NCBI RefSeq assembly: GCF_003609975.1
Contig: NZ_AP018400.1
Location: forward strand, 1,252,501-1,316,500
Reading direction: 5' to 3'
DNA from: Streptococcus ruminantium
GTDB taxonomy: Bacteria > Bacillota > Bacilli > Lactobacillales > Streptococcaceae
DNA length: 64,000 bases
Shown piece by piece: positions 46,102-57,200 of the stretch (position 1 is the stretch's first letter; every line of letters begins with the position of its first letter). A program made the translations under genes and the position numbers. The notes beneath the pieces were generated by a model. That model made no database searches. It had not been told where the DNA came from and was given only the letters and a program-made list of their open reading frames with translations.

Positions 46102-46889
46102 AAATGCCTAAATGGATTAGTCGAAATGGTTGAGGCTAAAATTTCCAACTCCCAATTCTCCTCTGCCTTCCATTTTTCTAATAGACCTGCAATTTTAGTG
46201 ATAAACAAGACCTCGATATGATGGCCGGGATCAATTGCCAAAAGTCCTTGAGTTAGCATATCCTGCCCTGTGTGGTAATAAATATCTCCTGTGATGTATA
46301 CGTCTGCTCCTTTAGTTAGGGCATCTTGATAAAAAGAGCCTCCGCTACCTCCACAAATAGCAATGCGACTGACACGCTGTTTCGTTTGATGATCATAGGC
46401 AACCAGACGAACAGCATCCAAATCAAAGACGGACTTAACTTTCAAGGCCAATTCTTCCAGACTCTGCTCTGCTATCGTCCCAATACGACCGACTCCTTGA
46501 CCCTCGGCAGTTTCATGCAGGTAAGTCGTATCTTTTATATCTAGCAATTCACAGAACCAATCATTCATCCCTCCTTCAACCACATCGATATCTGTATGGC
46601 TGACATAGACCGCAATATCGTTTTTGACCAAATCTAGGTATATTTTTGTCTGTGGGTTATCTTCCACCAAATCTTTTAGTGGTCGGAAAATTGGTGCATG
46701 TTTGACAATAATCAAATCAATCTGCTTATCAATGGCTTCTGCTACCGTTGTTTCTCGAATATCCAAGGCCACCATGACGCGTTTGACTTCTTTGCTGAGT
46801 GTACCGATTTGCAACCCCGAATCACCTTCCATGGATAAACTAGTTGGACAAAAAGCCTGATAGCGTTCGATAACTTTACTTGCTAACAT
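46098..46889 (-). CDS. Nif3-like dinuclear metal-centre protein
   Basis: A 263-residue Nif3/YqfO-family protein: [14 protein letters not shown] (~42), [15 protein letters not shown] (~61-75, metal-binding His), [14 protein letters not shown] (~98-111) and DPGHHIEVL near the C-terminus. It lacks the extra middle domain of longer members. Its role is uncertain; some members have been annotated as GTP cyclohydrolase type 1 homologues. The start is the ATG at 46889 with AGGAGG eight bases upstream, inside the last codons of trmK. Confidence 0.88.
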   Translation of the reverse strand: MLASKVIERYQAFCPTSLSMEGDSGLQIGTLSKEVKRVMVALDIRETTVAEAIDKQIDLIIVKHAPIFRPLKDLVEDNPQTKIYLDLVKNDIAVYVSHTDIDVVEGGMNDWFCELLDIKDTTYLHETAEGQGVGRIGTIAEQSLEELALKVKSVFDLDAVRLVAYDHQTKQRVSRIAICGGSGGSFYQDALTKGADVYITGDIYYHTGQDMLTQGLLAIDPGHHIEVLFITKIAGLLEKWKAEENWELEILASTISTNPFRHL

Positions 46890-47562
46890 AGAGAGCCTCC
46901 TCAATCTGTTTGATTTTATGAAAAATAACAAGTCGATCTTCACCGCATTCCAGTGGAATTTGTTCAAAAGCTACTTTTAACTTTTCCTGTTCCTTATGCC
47001 ACTTTTTGATAAAAATCGAAGACTTTTGTTCTAATAAATACGGACCGAATCGATGTTCAATTTCCAATAACTTCATCTGCCCAGATTCTGCAACGAGGAC
47101 TTCGTAGAATTTGCCATTTTCTTCCAGAATCTCTTCAGCAATCAATTTGAACTGATTTTTTTCAAGCCAGCGACGGACATCATCCTCACGATTATTAGGC
47201 TGGAGAATCAAGCGCTCAACGTTTGCTAATTTGTCTTTTCCAGCTTCCAAAATATCGGCAATGAGCCTACCACCCATGCCTGCGATAGTAATTGCGGTGA
47301 TATTATCAGCCACTTCTATAGCCGCCAGACCATTTGCTAAACGAACTTGAATCTTATCCAATTTCCCTGCCTGTTCCACATTTTGTAAGGCTGACCGATA
47401 AGGACCTTGAACAACCTCACCAGCTATCGCAAAATCAACTTGTCCTTGCTCCACCAAAAAAAGAGGGAGATAAGCATGATCACTCCCTACATCTACTAAA
47501 CGTGCTCCTTTAGGCACAAAACTTGCGACTGTCTCCAATCTTTTTGATAATTTTGTTTCCAT
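46876..47562 (-). CDS. trmK: tRNA (adenine(22)-N(1))-methyltransferase
   Basis: A 228-residue Rossmann methyltransferase: [20 protein letters not shown] (~22-41, SAM-binding), [16 protein letters not shown] (~91) and [14 protein letters not shown] (~122). TrmK methylates A22 of tRNA-Ser and related tRNAs. I start at METKLSKRL (47562), one base after the dnaD stop. The pairing with the Nif3-family gene is conserved in Firmicutes. Confidence 0.93.
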   Translation of the reverse strand: METKLSKRLETVASFVPKGARLVDVGSDHAYLPLFLVEQGQVDFAIAGEVVQGPYRSALQNVEQAGKLDKIQVRLANGLAAIEVADNITAITIAGMGGRLIADILEAGKDKLANVERLILQPNNREDDVRRWLEKNQFKLIAEEILEENGKFYEVLVAESGQMKLLEIEHRFGPYLLEQKSSIFIKKWHKEQEKLKVAFEQIPLECGEDRLVIFHKIKQIEEALYVSK

Positions 47563-47563
47563 T

Positions 47564-48238
47564 TTACTCTTTCCAAAGATCCATCGCATCAAGAAAATCA
47601 CTTGATACTGCTACATTCTTAGGTGTCTGAATCTCTCTTTCTGCATTCTTGGCTTCTACCTGAGCAGGAGTAGTAATTCCCTCCCGACGCCAATTTCGTA
47701 GAATAGCCTGGATATATTTCCAATTGGTCTTGTTATTAAAAACCGCTTCTTTCAAGGCTGCACGCACTAAATCCACAGAAGTCTTATCATCCTCAACAGT
47801 TTTCTGTAAGTCCTCAACCTCAAAAGGTGATAAGAAACGACCAAGTTCACGTTCAAAATCACCAACTAAGGTCTTTAAATCATTCTCTGGCTGTATAAGT
47901 TCCGGCCGCTGCTTCTGTAACAAGAGATGATCTAGTCGTTCCAAGGCAGGAAAAGCATTAAATATCATTTCAATTTCACCTGCAATGCTGATTGTTTTAA
48001 ATTCCAAAAGACCGGCTTCTTGTAGATTTTCAATAGCTTGGTTAACCTGAGCAACAGTCTTACCAGTTGCTTGTGCAATTTCACTTGGTGCTAGAGACTC
48101 CATGGATGATGAATTCTGATGAAAGAAAAATTGCCATATCAAAAAGTCATCTGCTGATGGAAAAAGCTCTTGGTAATGAAATAAGATGGCTGCAGGCAAA
48201 ACCAGATACCCCTGCCGAAATTGCTGTGAATAGTTCAT
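47564..48238 (-). CDS. dnaD: DnaD-family replication initiation protein
   Basis: A 224-residue protein: N-terminal winged-helix domain (~25-100; SEIAQATGKTVAQVNQAI) and a C-terminal DDBH2 domain (~125-195; FERELGRFLSPFEVEDL, NNKTNWKYIQAILRNW), ending with the short DLWKE tail. DnaD acts with DnaB in helicase loading at oriC and PriA sites. The SD is AGAGGAAG. It heads the dnaD-trmK-Nif3 gene run. Confidence 0.9.
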   Translation of the reverse strand: MNYSQQFRQGYLVLPAAILFHYQELFPSADDFLIWQFFFHQNSSSMESLAPSEIAQATGKTVAQVNQAIENLQEAGLLEFKTISIAGEIEMIFNAFPALERLDHLLLQKQRPELIQPENDLKTLVGDFERELGRFLSPFEVEDLQKTVEDDKTSVDLVRAALKEAVFNNKTNWKYIQAILRNWRREGITTPAQVEAKNAEREIQTPKNVAVSSDFLDAMDLWKE

Positions 48239-48355
48239 ACTTCCTCTTTAAAGATTCATATAGTGCATCCCAAAGTCTAGAAAAGCTTGGGATATTATAA
48301 TCTTGACAGCACTTGCCATAAACAAAACGTATGTTAAACAAGTGTGTTGACAAAC

Positions 48356-49285
48356 CTATACGGCTGACTGCTTAAATGTCTGCCAGTTGTATGGAGTTTC
48401 TTGGTAGACAGCATAGTTGATCCAGTTAGTGAAAAACTGTGCTGCTGGCAAATTCCATGATAGAGAAGGTCTGCTTGTTGGGTCATCCTGTTTAAAATAA
48501 TTTTCTGGTATGTGCGGATTTTTACCAGCCAGACAGTCACGTAAGTACTCCTTAGCTAATGTATCCCTATCATACTCAAAATGTCCAAAACTGTAGACTT
48601 CCCTCAAATCCTTACTAGCTAAGATTGACAAACCAACTTCTGACCCTTGTGATAAAATCATCAAGGTATCCAAATGTGAAATATCTTCCTCTTTTACTTC
48701 GGTATAACGCGAATGAGGCGAGCGAAACTCGTCATCAAATCCTCTCATAAGCGGACTGGTACGATTCGTTACTTCCTGCCAGTAGACACCTGATAGCTTG
48801 CGAGCCATACTATGCTTAGACACACCATAGCGAGCATACAAACCAGCTTGAGCCCCCCAGCAAATATGCAATGTAGAATAAACATGTGTTTTTGACCAGT
48901 CAAATATCTGTATCAGTTCTTGCCAATAATCTACTTCTTCAAAGGATAGATTTTCCACAGGCGCACCTGTTATGATAAGACCATCAAAATAGTTATCCTG
49001 AATTTGATTAAAAGTCTTGTAAAATTGTTTCAAATGATCTGAATGGGTATTTTTAGATTCATGACTAGCCATATGAAGAAATTCTACTTCTAATTGCAAA
49101 GGAGTATTAGCTAAAAGACGGAGCAACTGAGTCTCCGTCACAATTTTCTGTGGCATGAGATTGAGAATTAAAATCTTAATCGGACGAATATCCTGGTGAC
49201 TCGCACGATCACTGTCCATAACGAAAATATTCTCTTCTCTCAAAATATCAACTGCTGGTAATGATTTTTCAATTTTAATCGGCAT
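48356..49285 (-). CDS. metA: Homoserine O-acyltransferase MetA, acetyl-CoA type
   Basis: A 309-residue MetA-family enzyme. The catalytic Cys142 (HICWGAQAG), His235 and Glu237 (FGHFEYDRD) are in place. Position 111 is Glu (TGAPVE), which in characterised homologues selects acetyl-CoA, whereas Gly111 selects succinyl-CoA; so O-acetylhomoserine is the likely product despite the gene name. The start is the ATG at 49285, with AGGAGG six bases upstream; a TTG two codons earlier is less likely. It has its own strong promoter. Confidence 0.93.
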   Translation of the reverse strand: MPIKIEKSLPAVDILREENIFVMDSDRASHQDIRPIKILILNLMPQKIVTETQLLRLLANTPLQLEVEFLHMASHESKNTHSDHLKQFYKTFNQIQDNYFDGLIITGAPVENLSFEEVDYWQELIQIFDWSKTHVYSTLHICWGAQAGLYARYGVSKHSMARKLSGVYWQEVTNRTSPLMRGFDDEFRSPHSRYTEVKEEDISHLDTLMILSQGSEVGLSILASKDLREVYSFGHFEYDRDTLAKEYLRDCLAGKNPHIPENYFKQDDPTSRPSLSWNLPAAQFFTNWINYAVYQETPYNWQTFKQSAV

Positions 49286-49311
49286 AGACAACCTCCTATT
49301 AGCTTATACAT

Positions 49312-49340
49312 ATTATAAGATAGGTTGCTATACAATTCAA
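49312..49340 (-). promoter_or_regulatory. Promoter of metA
   Basis: TTGAAT (49340-49335), 17 bp, TATAAT (49317-49312). The spacer contains ATAGCAACCTAT, a small dyad that might be part of an operator. Confidence 0.65.
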
Positions 49341-49387
49341 TTAGAAGAAAAATAGGACCAGTTATAATTTTTAGCTATATCTGAATA

Positions 49388-49900
49388 CTAATAATGCATT
49401 AAGACCTTATAGTCATAATCTCCAATAGCTTCACGACCATTCAAATCATCTAGCTCAATCAGGAAGGCACAACCAGCTACAATACCTCCAAGTTTTTCAA
49501 TCATTTCAATCGTTGCCTTGACGGTACCACCAGTCGCCAATAAGTCATCAACAATCAAGACACGCTGTCCTGGTTTTATGGCATCTGCATGCATGGTAAG
49601 TGTATCTACACCGTACTCTTTCTCATAATCTGCTGAGATAACCTCACGCGGTAATTTGCCTGGCTTACGAACTGGTGCAAAACCAATCCCCAATTCAAAT
49701 GCAACTGGACATCCAACAATAAAACCACGCGCCTCCGGGCCAACGATCATATCGATTTGTTTATCAGTTGCATATTGTACAATCTCACGTATAGCATAGC
49801 TGTAAGCATTCCCATCAGCCATCAATGGGCTAATATCACGAAATTCGATTCCCTCTTTTGGATAGTTGGGAATGGTTGCAATGTAATCTTTTAAATTCAT
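49388..49900 (-). CDS. apt: Adenine phosphoribosyltransferase
   Basis: A 170-residue purine-salvage enzyme: [12 protein letters not shown] (~19-30), [10 protein letters not shown] (~54) and the PRPP motif [13 protein letters not shown] (~113-125). It converts adenine plus PRPP to AMP. An extended -10 (TGG-TATAAT) lies ~40 bases upstream. A perfect 10-bp inverted repeat (CTCTTCAAAA, 50047-50074) without a T run lies between it and recJ. Confidence 0.96.
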   Translation of the reverse strand: MNLKDYIATIPNYPKEGIEFRDISPLMADGNAYSYAIREIVQYATDKQIDMIVGPEARGFIVGCPVAFELGIGFAPVRKPGKLPREVISADYEKEYGVDTLTMHADAIKPGQRVLIVDDLLATGGTVKATIEMIEKLGGIVAGCAFLIELDDLNGREAIGDYDYKVLMHY

Positions 49901-50101
49901 TTTTTTCTCTCTTTTAAAAATAATATTTTACTCTTCATTATACCATGAATTTGTATTTTGGTACACTGCACACCTAGAGAAAATAAAAATGATAGATAGC
50001 AACTCACTAATTTTCAAACCCATTGGCTTTTATCATCATTGTTGCCCTCTTCAAAAATTGCAAGTTTTGAAGAGAGATTAACTGAGGAATGTGTTAGTCA
50101 A

Positions 50102-52315
50102 TCATCCTCGTCCGCATAGCCAATCATAGATTTCTTGAACTGTTCCAAGAGCCATCAGCTCTTGCTGGATGACTGTTTTTTTTAAGTTTTGATAGATTTG
50201 ACTCTCCGAAAGTTCCTTCTTCTGGGCTGTTTTGTTAACACGCATTATACCATTTGTAATCGTGACAAATTCCAATTCTTGGAAAATTTGAATCATCTTG
50301 ATTAACAGACTATCTTTGATTTTCAAGTAACCGGCCAAATCTTTTAATTTATAACGAACATCAAACTCATCGAACTGGTGGATAGTCTTATAGAGCCTCG
50401 CAAACTGATCTCGGCTGCCATAACCATCCAAATAGTAGGGTGTAGCCATTTCATTCTTAAAGTAGACCGCTTCAAATTTTGTCTTTTGAAAATAGCTGCG
50501 CAGACTCTCTATTTCCTCTGGTAAACTAACCAAGACAATGGCCTTTTCATCTGTAGGTGGATGTTCCAAATCCAAGATAGGGATGCCTGTTGGTAATGGA
50601 TGCTGTTTGCCACGAATATTATAGAGTTGAATACCAACAACACGCGCATCAACCAGCATCAATTGAAGACTAGTATTACCATTCCATTGATTGACAGACA
50701 AGGTAACCGCTAATTCTAACTGCTTGGCCTGAGAAAATTCCAAGGCTAGATTCCCTCTGCCGAATGCGACCACATCAAAAGTTGCTGTCCCTTTGGTGAC
50801 CCGCAGTTTGAGATGGGCATTATTTTGTCCCATGGTTCGTGCAGATTCCACTTGAAAATCTTTGAGGTAAAAGACTGGTTTTTTATTATCCATACCGTAG
50901 GGAGCCAGTTTACCAAACGATTTGAGAGTTTCCATAGTCAGTTCTTCTAGGTCCAACTCTTCGTCTAAAACCAGCGGAGACCTACTAGGTTGATCCAAAT
51001 TATTTTCTCTTATGTAGGTCGCTAATGTTTCAGATAGTACACCTAGTTTATCTACTTCCAAGGTCATTCCGGCCGCACCCGCATGTCCTCCAAAGGCGAT
51101 AAAAAGGTCCTGATGATCCTTTAGAGCTTGGAAAATATCAATAGCTTCAGTAGAACGAGCCGAACCTTTAGCCTTATCTGCTTCGATTGACAATACAATA
51201 ACAGGTTGTTGTAATTCTTCCAGTAGACGTCCTGCAACGATTCCAAGTACTCCTGGATTCCAGCCTTCTCTAGCTAGGACTTGAACTGGTCTATCACTGC
51301 GAATCATGGTCCTAGCTTCATCATAGATAGCCTGAACCACATCTTTTCGCTCTGTATTTTTACTATCAATCAAAAGAGCAATTTCGTAGGCTTGCTCCTC
51401 ATCAAAACCTGTCAATAATTCCACTGCCGGATTAGGGTCATCTAATCGACCAAGAGCATTGAGGCGGGGAGCGAGCTGAAAGCCAACGGTCTCTTCATCA
51501 AGACTAGCCACATCAATGCCTGCTATCTTTATCAGTTCTTGCAAACCAACACGTTCTGTCTGCCTAAGAAGAGACAAACCATACTTGACCATCACACGGT
51601 TTTCATCTGTTAGGCTAACCATATCAGCAATAGTTCCAATAGCCACAAGATCCAGCAAGTCAGCATGAACTGTCTCCAAAAGAGCACAGGCCAATTTGAA
51701 AGCAACACCACAACCAGCCAATTGTTTGAAAGGATACGAACCATCTGGATGTTCTGGATGGATAATTGCATAGGCATTTGGCAGAGTCTCTTGTAAAGAG
51801 TGGTGATCAGTTACGACAACATCAACCCCTTTTTCTTGGGCATAAGCAATAGCTTCATGCCCTGCTACTCCATTGTCCACCGTCACAATAAGTGAGACTC
51901 CCTGCTGCTCAATAAAATACTTGTAAACTGATAGGTTAGGCCCATAGCCATCTGTAAAGCGATTGGGCAGATAGACCTGAACTTCTGCACCTAGTTCCTC
52001 TAAAACCTCCTTTAATATCGATGTTGCAGTCATGCCATCTGCATCATAGTCTCCATAAATCAGAATCTGTTCGTAATCTTCTATGGCCCGACGAATCCTA
52101 TCAACAGCCTTGTCCATATCGTGAAGTAAATAAGGATCGTGCAAATCATCTAGGCTAGGGTGTAGAAATGTATGTAGATCTTCCGATGTATGAATACCCC
52201 GATCGTAAAGTAACTTAGCAGCTACTGGGTCCAGACCTTCTTTTTTAGCTAGTTTAGTAAATTGTTCACTGGAAGAGCTGGTCAACAACTGCCAGTCATA
52301 TTGTGGTTTAATCAC
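50102..52315 (-). CDS. recJ: Single-strand-specific 5'-3' exonuclease RecJ
   Basis: A 737-residue nuclease: the DHH-domain motifs LIYGDYDADGMTATS (~79-93) and VTDHHSLQ (~162), DHHA1 with FGGHAGAAGMT (~405), an OB-fold (~455-560) and a Firmicute C-terminal extension. It degrades ssDNA in recombination and mismatch repair. The SD AAGGAG is ideal. The length fits the Gram-positive form. Confidence 0.95.
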   Translation of the reverse strand: MIKPQYDWQLLTSSSSEQFTKLAKKEGLDPVAAKLLYDRGIHTSEDLHTFLHPSLDDLHDPYLLHDMDKAVDRIRRAIEDYEQILIYGDYDADGMTATSILKEVLEELGAEVQVYLPNRFTDGYGPNLSVYKYFIEQQGVSLIVTVDNGVAGHEAIAYAQEKGVDVVVTDHHSLQETLPNAYAIIHPEHPDGSYPFKQLAGCGVAFKLACALLETVHADLLDLVAIGTIADMVSLTDENRVMVKYGLSLLRQTERVGLQELIKIAGIDVASLDEETVGFQLAPRLNALGRLDDPNPAVELLTGFDEEQAYEIALLIDSKNTERKDVVQAIYDEARTMIRSDRPVQVLAREGWNPGVLGIVAGRLLEELQQPVIVLSIEADKAKGSARSTEAIDIFQALKDHQDLFIAFGGHAGAAGMTLEVDKLGVLSETLATYIRENNLDQPSRSPLVLDEELDLEELTMETLKSFGKLAPYGMDNKKPVFYLKDFQVESARTMGQNNAHLKLRVTKGTATFDVVAFGRGNLALEFSQAKQLELAVTLSVNQWNGNTSLQLMLVDARVVGIQLYNIRGKQHPLPTGIPILDLEHPPTDEKAIVLVSLPEEIESLRSYFQKTKFEAVYFKNEMATPYYLDGYGSRDQFARLYKTIHQFDEFDVRYKLKDLAGYLKIKDSLLIKMIQIFQELEFVTITNGIMRVNKTAQKKELSESQIYQNLKKTVIQQELMALGTVQEIYDWLCGRG

Positions 52316-52468
52316 ATTTTTACTCCTTATTCAAAAATGATATTTTTTTCAAGCTTCCTTATACATTTAAGAGAATTTTACCTATGTACGATTTGCCGAA
52401 CAAACGTTATCTTCAGCTTTCTGGTGTTCATGGAAGATAAGCTGTCCTACCATTGTATCATTTTCACC

Positions 52469-54016
52469 TCAGAGCAGGGGCGAAATAATCCGAAATAAGG
52501 CTCCACTGAGGCGTTTATACCAAGAATAAGTCTTGTCAAAGGTCAGCAAATTGATACGTTGGGATTTTTTAAAAGACTGATTAAAATCTTCTTTTATCGC
52601 TGTTAAGACCGCTGAATGATTGTAAATGTAAAGACCACATTCAAAATTAAGATAGAAAGAACGAAAATCCATATTAACTGTTCCGACAGTTGCTTTTTTA
52701 TCGTCAACCAGAACAACCTTTGAGTGGACGAAGCCTGGTTTAAACTCATAAATCTCAATCCCTGCTTCTAGATAGACTGGAAAATCCGTTCTAGCTGCCA
52801 GGTAAGCTGACTTCTTATCATAGATATGAGGTAGTAAGATCCGCACCTCTACCCCACGTTTTGCAGCGTAAGTCAGATTATCAATCATTTCATCATCTAA
52901 AACTAGATAAGGTGTCATGATGTAGATATAGTCTGTAGCTGATTGAATCATATCTAAGCATACCCGCTTAGCCACAGCTTCACCATCAAAGGGATTTTCA
53001 CCATAGGGCAAAAAGAAACCTCCTATATCAACGTTCCCTTTGTCTAACACTTTATAGGGTTTGAGGTATTTAAGGTCATCTGTCTCCCCCTTTTCATTGT
53101 AGTTCCACATTTGTAGAAACATGAGGGTAAAATTGGCAACCGCTTCTCCCTTAATCATAATAGCGGCATCCTTCCAGTAACCAAAGCGCGATTTTTTATT
53201 GATGTATTCATCCGCAATGTTGACTCCACCTGTAAAAGCAACCTTACCATCAATGATTGCAATTTTCCGGTGGTCACGGTTATTCTGAACAGTTGATAAT
53301 GCAGGGATAATTTGTGAAAAAACCTTGGCCTTAATACCATATTTTCTCAAAGTTTTATAGTAGGTATAGGGAAGATTCGTCAGTGAATTCATACCATCAT
53401 ACATAAAACGGACTTCAACTCCCTGCGCCACTTTTTCCTTTAAAATTTCCAAAATGGAATCCCACATGTACCCCATATCCACGATGTAATATTCCATAAA
53501 AATATACTGCTCTGCTTTTTTTAATTCTTCTACTAGAACCTCAAACTTGGCCTGTCCTGTTGAAAAATAAACAGCATCTGTATTGGTATGGATAGGGTAA
53601 CCGACATACTCACTCATATAATGGGCCAACTTTAGCTGCTCCCTATCTTCTCTCTCCAAAGCTTTCATCACCTGCTCAGATGTCTTACTATATTCTCTTA
53701 GACGTTGCGCCTGCTTCTGAAAATTTTTTCGATAGCGCTTGGTTTCAATATTTGATTGCAAAATAAAATAGAAAAGAGCACCGAAAATCGGAAGACCAAT
53801 CACAAAGATGATCCATGTTAACTTAAAACTCGTATTCATGGGACGATTGATGATAGAAATAGCAACAACGATCGAGCAAAGTTGCATAACTATCAGTAAA
53901 GCAGGGACATAAATCGCTGCAGAACCCACCAGCCATAAAACTAGAAAGATGGTCAAAGCTAGTAAGCTGATGACAATAAAGGCCCTACTGTAAATTATTT
54001 TCCAAATTTTCTCCAT
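52469..54016 (-). CDS. cls: Cardiolipin synthase
   Basis: A 515-residue membrane enzyme with two N-terminal membrane segments (~10-60) and two phospholipase-D HKD motifs: DHRKIAIIDGKVAFTGG (~250) and HSKVVLVDDKKATVGT (~425). It condenses two phosphatidylglycerols to cardiolipin. I start at the ATG at 54016 (MEKIWK), with GGAAGG upstream; the TTG five codons earlier overlaps that SD. A strong TATAAT lies ~25-30 bases upstream. Confidence 0.92.
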   Translation of the reverse strand: MEKIWKIIYSRAFIVISLLALTIFLVLWLVGSAAIYVPALLIVMQLCSIVVAISIINRPMNTSFKLTWIIFVIGLPIFGALFYFILQSNIETKRYRKNFQKQAQRLREYSKTSEQVMKALEREDREQLKLAHYMSEYVGYPIHTNTDAVYFSTGQAKFEVLVEELKKAEQYIFMEYYIVDMGYMWDSILEILKEKVAQGVEVRFMYDGMNSLTNLPYTYYKTLRKYGIKAKVFSQIIPALSTVQNNRDHRKIAIIDGKVAFTGGVNIADEYINKKSRFGYWKDAAIMIKGEAVANFTLMFLQMWNYNEKGETDDLKYLKPYKVLDKGNVDIGGFFLPYGENPFDGEAVAKRVCLDMIQSATDYIYIMTPYLVLDDEMIDNLTYAAKRGVEVRILLPHIYDKKSAYLAARTDFPVYLEAGIEIYEFKPGFVHSKVVLVDDKKATVGTVNMDFRSFYLNFECGLYIYNHSAVLTAIKEDFNQSFKKSQRINLLTFDKTYSWYKRLSGALFRIISPLL

Positions 54017-54235
54017 ACATCGCCCTTCCAAGTTTTTTTTCCATTATAACAAATTTTAATCAAATATCCTATCTTAAATAAATGATCATATCAAGCAAAT
54101 CTTTCCGAAAATTTTGAATATATAGATATATTCAATTAGGATTGTCAGCCCCTTTCTTTTTTGGTAAAATATATTTGAAAAATATCCCGTCCAATCTATT
54201 ACACTGTACATTATTTCATAAAGGAGGAAGTTCCT

Positions 54236-57200
54236 ATGAAACTTTCACATAAAAGGAAACTGTTGAATCAACTTTTACTTGCTTCAACAGCTCTTTTGGC
54301 TGCTTCCATCACACAGGCCAATGTCTTTGCAAATACAGAAGATGCTGTCCTGCCTGCTTCAAGTGAGACGCTAGTTCCAGCACCAACTGAAGCTAACCCC
54401 GATAAAAAAGCTGCCAATCCTTCCGAGGAGACCCCCGTAGAAAAACAAGTTGAGGAGGCAACTACGACACCCCCTACCCCCGCTTCTACGGAAATGGAAA
54501 AAAGCACTGCCGAAGTAAACAAGTCAACTGATGAATCTACACAAGATACTACTGAAAAAACTAATCAACCAGTTGCAGAAACACAAAGTACAGCCTCAAA
54601 TACAACCATTGTCAATCTTAAAACAGAGACTGTTTATTTGTCCGAGACTGCTAGTATAACAGAAACTGTCCCTCTAGCAAACACCACCACTGAAAAAATC
54701 GAATGGAAATTGGATGGCAAACCAATTTCAGAATGGAAAACTTGGAACCTAGAAAAAGGGAACTTTACAGGAGATTCATTCATCACCGTTGAAGAAAGTA
54801 GACAGAATGACCAACTTCATTTGAACATTCATTTGGCAGCTTTATTCGGTGAGGATTTAAGCAAACGAACTCCAAGTAATATTCGCCGTACCTACCGCCA
54901 GCACATGAAGGACCTCGTTTTAGAAGGTACCAGTATAGATGGAAAGTTGACTATCACTAAAACCCTTCATTTCCGCCCCTATGAGGCTTATCGTACCCAC
55001 GACGAAATGCTTGCAGAGATAGAAGAAACTAAGAATGCTGCTGCCAAAGATCGTCTCGTGACCATTGATACGATTGGTAAATCCGCTGAAAATCGTGAGA
55101 TAAAAATGGCCATTGTGGCTAAAGACCAAGCAAGTATTGATAAGTATCTTAATGAAACAACACCTCTCATGCTTACCCAGCCTGATCAGATGTTACAAAA
55201 CTTAAAAGCTGGTACTTTCGACTACAAACTACCTATCTTAATCAACAATACCCATGCTGATGAGCAGCCTGGTATTGATGTAGTAACCAGTCTTTTCCGT
55301 GACTTTGCACAAAAGGATACCATTACCTTCCCATCTACAGATGCAAACGGTAAACCGATTACTCTGAATTTAAAAGTTTCAGACTTGCTAGATAAATTTA
55401 TTTTCCTGTTTAACTTTACAGAAAATCCTGATGGCGATGTTAAAAATCTTCGTTCTCTCGTAAATGGCTTGGACCCTAATCGAGACGCTGGTTTCCAGGT
55501 CAATCCTGAAACTCAAGCGATTGTCCGTCAAATTCACAAGTGGAATCCAATATCCGTCTTGGATATTCATGGCTTTGTATCTGGTTTCCTCATTGAACCT
55601 GCCACTCCACCTCATGATCCGAACTTTGAGTATGACTTACTAGCAAATATAATGTTGGAAAAAGCTCATGAAATGGGACGAGCTGGAGTTGCCAATTCTA
55701 AATATACACGCTACACCATTCCAAAAGTACACTGGGGAGATGGTTGGGATGATTCCTTTTCCGGCTATACTGCTGTCTATGCAATGTATCATGGTATCTT
55801 AGGTCATACAATCGAAATTCCTGAAAGCAATCAAGAATCATTCAAAGCTGGATTTTTTGCAGTTTTAGGTGGCATTCACAATATGGCAACTAAACCAGAC
55901 AGTCTGATGGAAATGCGCCTCAAGTACTACTCTCGTGGCGTTAACAAAGTTGAAGATCCAAAAGCCGAAGCTGAATTAGTCGGTCCTGATGGCAAGATAG
56001 TTGGTCGTGTGAAAAAGAATCAGCCAAAATTCTTCCCAGACTACTATGTCATTCCTATGACACTTGACAAAAACAATGATATGCAAGAAGCATTTAAAAT
56101 GATTGAGTACTTCAATCGCAATGGTGTTGTTGTCAAAGAATTGACCGAGGATGTCGGAAACTTCCACAGAGGGGACTTGGTCGTTGATATGGCTCAAGCC
56201 AAACGCGGATTTGCCAACCATGTCCTCTATTCCGGTTCAAATGAATCTGCTTGGGGGGCAATGTATGCTGAATTAGTTGTCAATTTCCCAAATATGAAAG
56301 GCTTCACAGCGAAAGCTATTTTCGATCAGGATGCTTTTAATGGAAAATTAGGAAGCATTACTTGGACCAAAGCACCGCGCACTACAGAAATCGATCATAA
56401 GGCTCCTTATTACATCGTTGCAAATACCTCTGAAAGTGCTGTTCAAGCTATCAATCAAGCTATCAAATCAGGGGCCAAGGTCTACTTGACAGAGGATGGT
56501 TACATTATGGAAACCAGCCAATTCAGTCAGCTACTGGAACACTATGCTCTTTATGGTGAACCACTTTATAAGAAACCTGTTGGACAAGAATTAAAACCAA
56601 TGAAGGTCTATGCACCATCACATTCTTACAGTTGGGCTGGAGATTTTGCAATTTTAGCCAATTCTGCTCTTGCTGCAGAGCGTATGGGATTCGAAGTTGT
56701 AAAAACTGCAGATGAGGCAGACGCCATTATCCTTGAATCCGATCAATTTGATGCTAGTGTATTCGGTAAGAAACCTGTCATCATTGTTGGCGGTGGTGCT
56801 ATGCAAAAACTAGAAAAATTAGGAATTTTAGCGGGATTCAATGCTGAACAATTTGCAAATGGCAGTGACCATGAAGGACTTATGCGAGCCATTATTGATG
56901 ATAAACATCCTCTAACTAGTGGTTATGCAATGAACGGTCTTTTCTACTCAAACTCCGGTAATTGGATCGAAGGTATCCCTGAAGGTTTCAAAACTCTCGT
57001 CAAAATTGCTGATAAAGATTACTATATTGCAGGTTGGTGGCCTGGTTATGAAAAATTAGCCAATAAGGTTGTTGCGATTGCCGGTAATCATCAAGGTTAC
57101 CCAGTCTTCATCTATGCTGGTAACCCAACCAATAAGGTCCATCCCGTACACTTCTTCCGTTGGGTATCCAATGCCCTCTTTGGTAGCCAGTTAGCAACCT

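Noticed and set aside
50047..50074. Perfect 10-bp inverted repeat between recJ and apt as a terminator
   Set aside because: No T run follows on either strand, so I did not list it as a terminator; it may still be a regulatory hairpin.
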